DNA from: Seminavis robusta
Lineage: Eukaryota > Bacillariophyta > Bacillariophyceae > Naviculales > Naviculaceae
Direction of reading: 5' to 3'
NCBI GenBank assembly: GCA_903772945.1
Contig: CAICTM010000251.1
Coordinates: 1-64,000, forward strand
DNA length: 64,000 nt
Below the pieces are notes generated by a model, which did not search any database, had not been told where the DNA came from, and saw nothing but the letters and a program-made list of their open reading frames with translations. The translations under genes and the position numbers were made by a program. Below, in pieces: positions 62,701 to 64,000 of the stretch. Every line of letters starts with the position of its first letter. Position 1 is the first letter of the stretch.

Positions 62701-64000
62701 CAAAGAACTGCTCATGCCTTTCCAACCAAGTGCTTCGACCCAGTCGAGGATACTTTATGAGAGTTGCGAATGGACGACTACAGAGTAGAACTTCGTCCCG
62801 AGCTAAATCCTTTTACATTTAGGGCTCACCCTACTCCACGGATCCATACAACACTCCTAAGAAGAAGGTTGAACGCTTCTGCGAGGCAGGAGTATTCAAG
62901 AAGGTGAATCGTTTCAAGTGGCGGCACGCAACATTTTATCATTCCCAGAGAAAGATGGGATCTGTACGATTTATCTCTGATTTTCGGGAACCGAACAAAC
63001 GGATCAAGCGGAAGCCTTATCCTATGCCCAAAATAACGGAATGCTTTGAACCTAGATGGATTCAAGTGCGTACTAGTTAGACCTAACACGGACACTATCA
63101 CATCGATGTGTCACCTCACTCGAAGCAACACTATACATTGCACTTCCTGAAGGGAAAGTCACGAGTACCAGCGTTGCCAATGGACTGGTAATAGTCCCGA
63201 CATTTTCCAAAGGAAGATGAAACAACGAATGCATGACTTAGAAAAATGTCCGTGCATACATTTGATGATCAACTCATCCTAACCGAACCCGTTCGAATCC
63301 CAACCGGATTCCCCCCCCCGGCGTTTTGAAATAGTTTTTAGGATGACCTTTTCCAAAAAGACTTCTAGAAGTCGGATTGGAAATAAAACTACCAAAGGCC
63401 TTCCCGAAAGGAAGAACTGGTAGTATCCAGACCAATTGGACTACTCGAAAGAGGAATCCAACCCTTAAAACAAAATAATAATAATGCGATCCAGTATCGC
63501 TCTCTCTACGCAATCAGTAAGGAACTTCGTGGATTCCATTGGACCAATGAACTACCAAGGGCTGACCCAAGACAGCAGACTGGAATAACCATCGTTCTGA
63601 AACAAACGTAGGTTACCCAGTATCCATGACCGGATGTCATGGAACAGAGAACGTGAGTCCCGTGCAGAGGTCGAGCAGACTCTCCGGGAATGAACATGGG
63701 ATTCGTCGCAAGTTCACGCGCGTCAATCGTGACAAGACTCAACCACATCCGTTTCAAAGCAAACGGGAAATACATTAAGGAACGTCGCCAACGACTATCC
63801 AGAAAACACCGATAAGGAGAACACGAAACGTGTCCCTCATCAACACCATGTCAACGTTACTATGATGATTCATCAGTATCAGAAACAGTTAGTACGGTCA
63901 GCCCACGCACAAGGTCCTTACCACACAGACCGAGTCATAACCATGGCACTGTACGGCTCCGACATACTACCGCCAGTAGCGCACAGTCTACCCCTACAAC
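59798..64000 (+). mobile_element. decayed Ty3/gypsy LTR retrotransposon, cut by window edge
   Basis: The sequence switches at 59798 to a likely 5' LTR (TGCAATACACGGCTC...) of about 400-450 bp, preceded by the possible 5-bp target copy AGCAA. A gag-like start is at 60270 (ATGAAGATTGCCAAAGACGC), followed by basic, Lys-rich text with many frame breaks. Reverse transcriptase text follows at 62862-63065 (RFISDFREPNKRIKRKPYPM) and, after shifts, at 63150-63280, ending in a shifted YIDD motif near 63257-63269. RNase H-side text follows (63360-63560). The FRExNKRIKRKPYPxPKI block and the LPM...SPDIFQ block are typical of Ty3/gypsy, not Ty1/copia. Many small indels and stops show it is dead. No 3' LTR is in the window. 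Confidence 0.75.
61664..62040. repeat. T-rich low-complexity tract
   Basis: About 375 bp of T runs broken by C, A or G, on the plus strand inside the retroelement remnant. Open frames across it (Phe-rich) are artefacts of composition. It may reflect expansion of a polypurine/polypyrimidine tract, or an assembly or read error. Confidence 0.8.

Noticed and set aside
59798-64000. Ty1/copia (CoDi-type) identity for the retroelement
   Set aside because: The readable RT text (FREPNKRIKRKPYPM and SPDIFQ blocks) is of Ty3/gypsy type, and no copia-type motif was seen.

Overview
The window looks like nuclear DNA of a diatom, probably a large-genome pennate species; the exact species is an inference. 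The reasons are: spliceosomal introns (GT-AG, mostly 80-235 bp) in dense genes on both strands; two proteins whose signal peptides end at an Ala/Ser-Phe junction, as in the bipartite plastid presequences of algae with red-derived plastids; a BCCT transporter; and spacers full of short palindromes (TACCGGTA, CTAGCTAG, TACATGTA).

Layout. 0.7-17 kb: plastid triose-phosphate-type translocator, LRR-like protein, importin-7/8-type karyopherin, tRNA-Leu(CAG), plastid-targeted coiled-coil protein, PAP2 phosphatase with an EF-hand-like loop, small membrane protein, BTB-like protein. 17-31 kb: single-pass membrane protein with a C-terminal SAP-like motif, secreted Pro-rich protein, a circularly permuted tRNA-Arg(ACG) candidate with a decayed duplicate, two Band-7/SPFH proteins flanking a TKL-like kinase. 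31-53 kb: a two-SET protein, three tandem minus-strand genes encoding four ArfGAP-like domains without the arginine finger, a ubiquitin-like membrane protein, an eight-exon BCCT transporter, and an AhpD-like gene whose only in-frame UGA lies in the redox motif (CxxU), i.e. a selenoprotein candidate. 53-64 kb: repeats: nested inverted-repeat elements, a 150-bp satellite, a frameshifted transposon gene and a decayed Ty3/gypsy retroelement that runs off the right edge.

Most exon joins were checked by eye for GT-AG borders, phase and total length divisible by three. Three very small exons (7, 13 and 29 nt) are needed to restore conserved motifs. The best leads are the permuted tRNA, the UGA-interrupted AhpD gene, the 7-nt exon and the ArfGAP-like cluster. 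No database search was possible, so family assignments rest on motifs recognised by eye.
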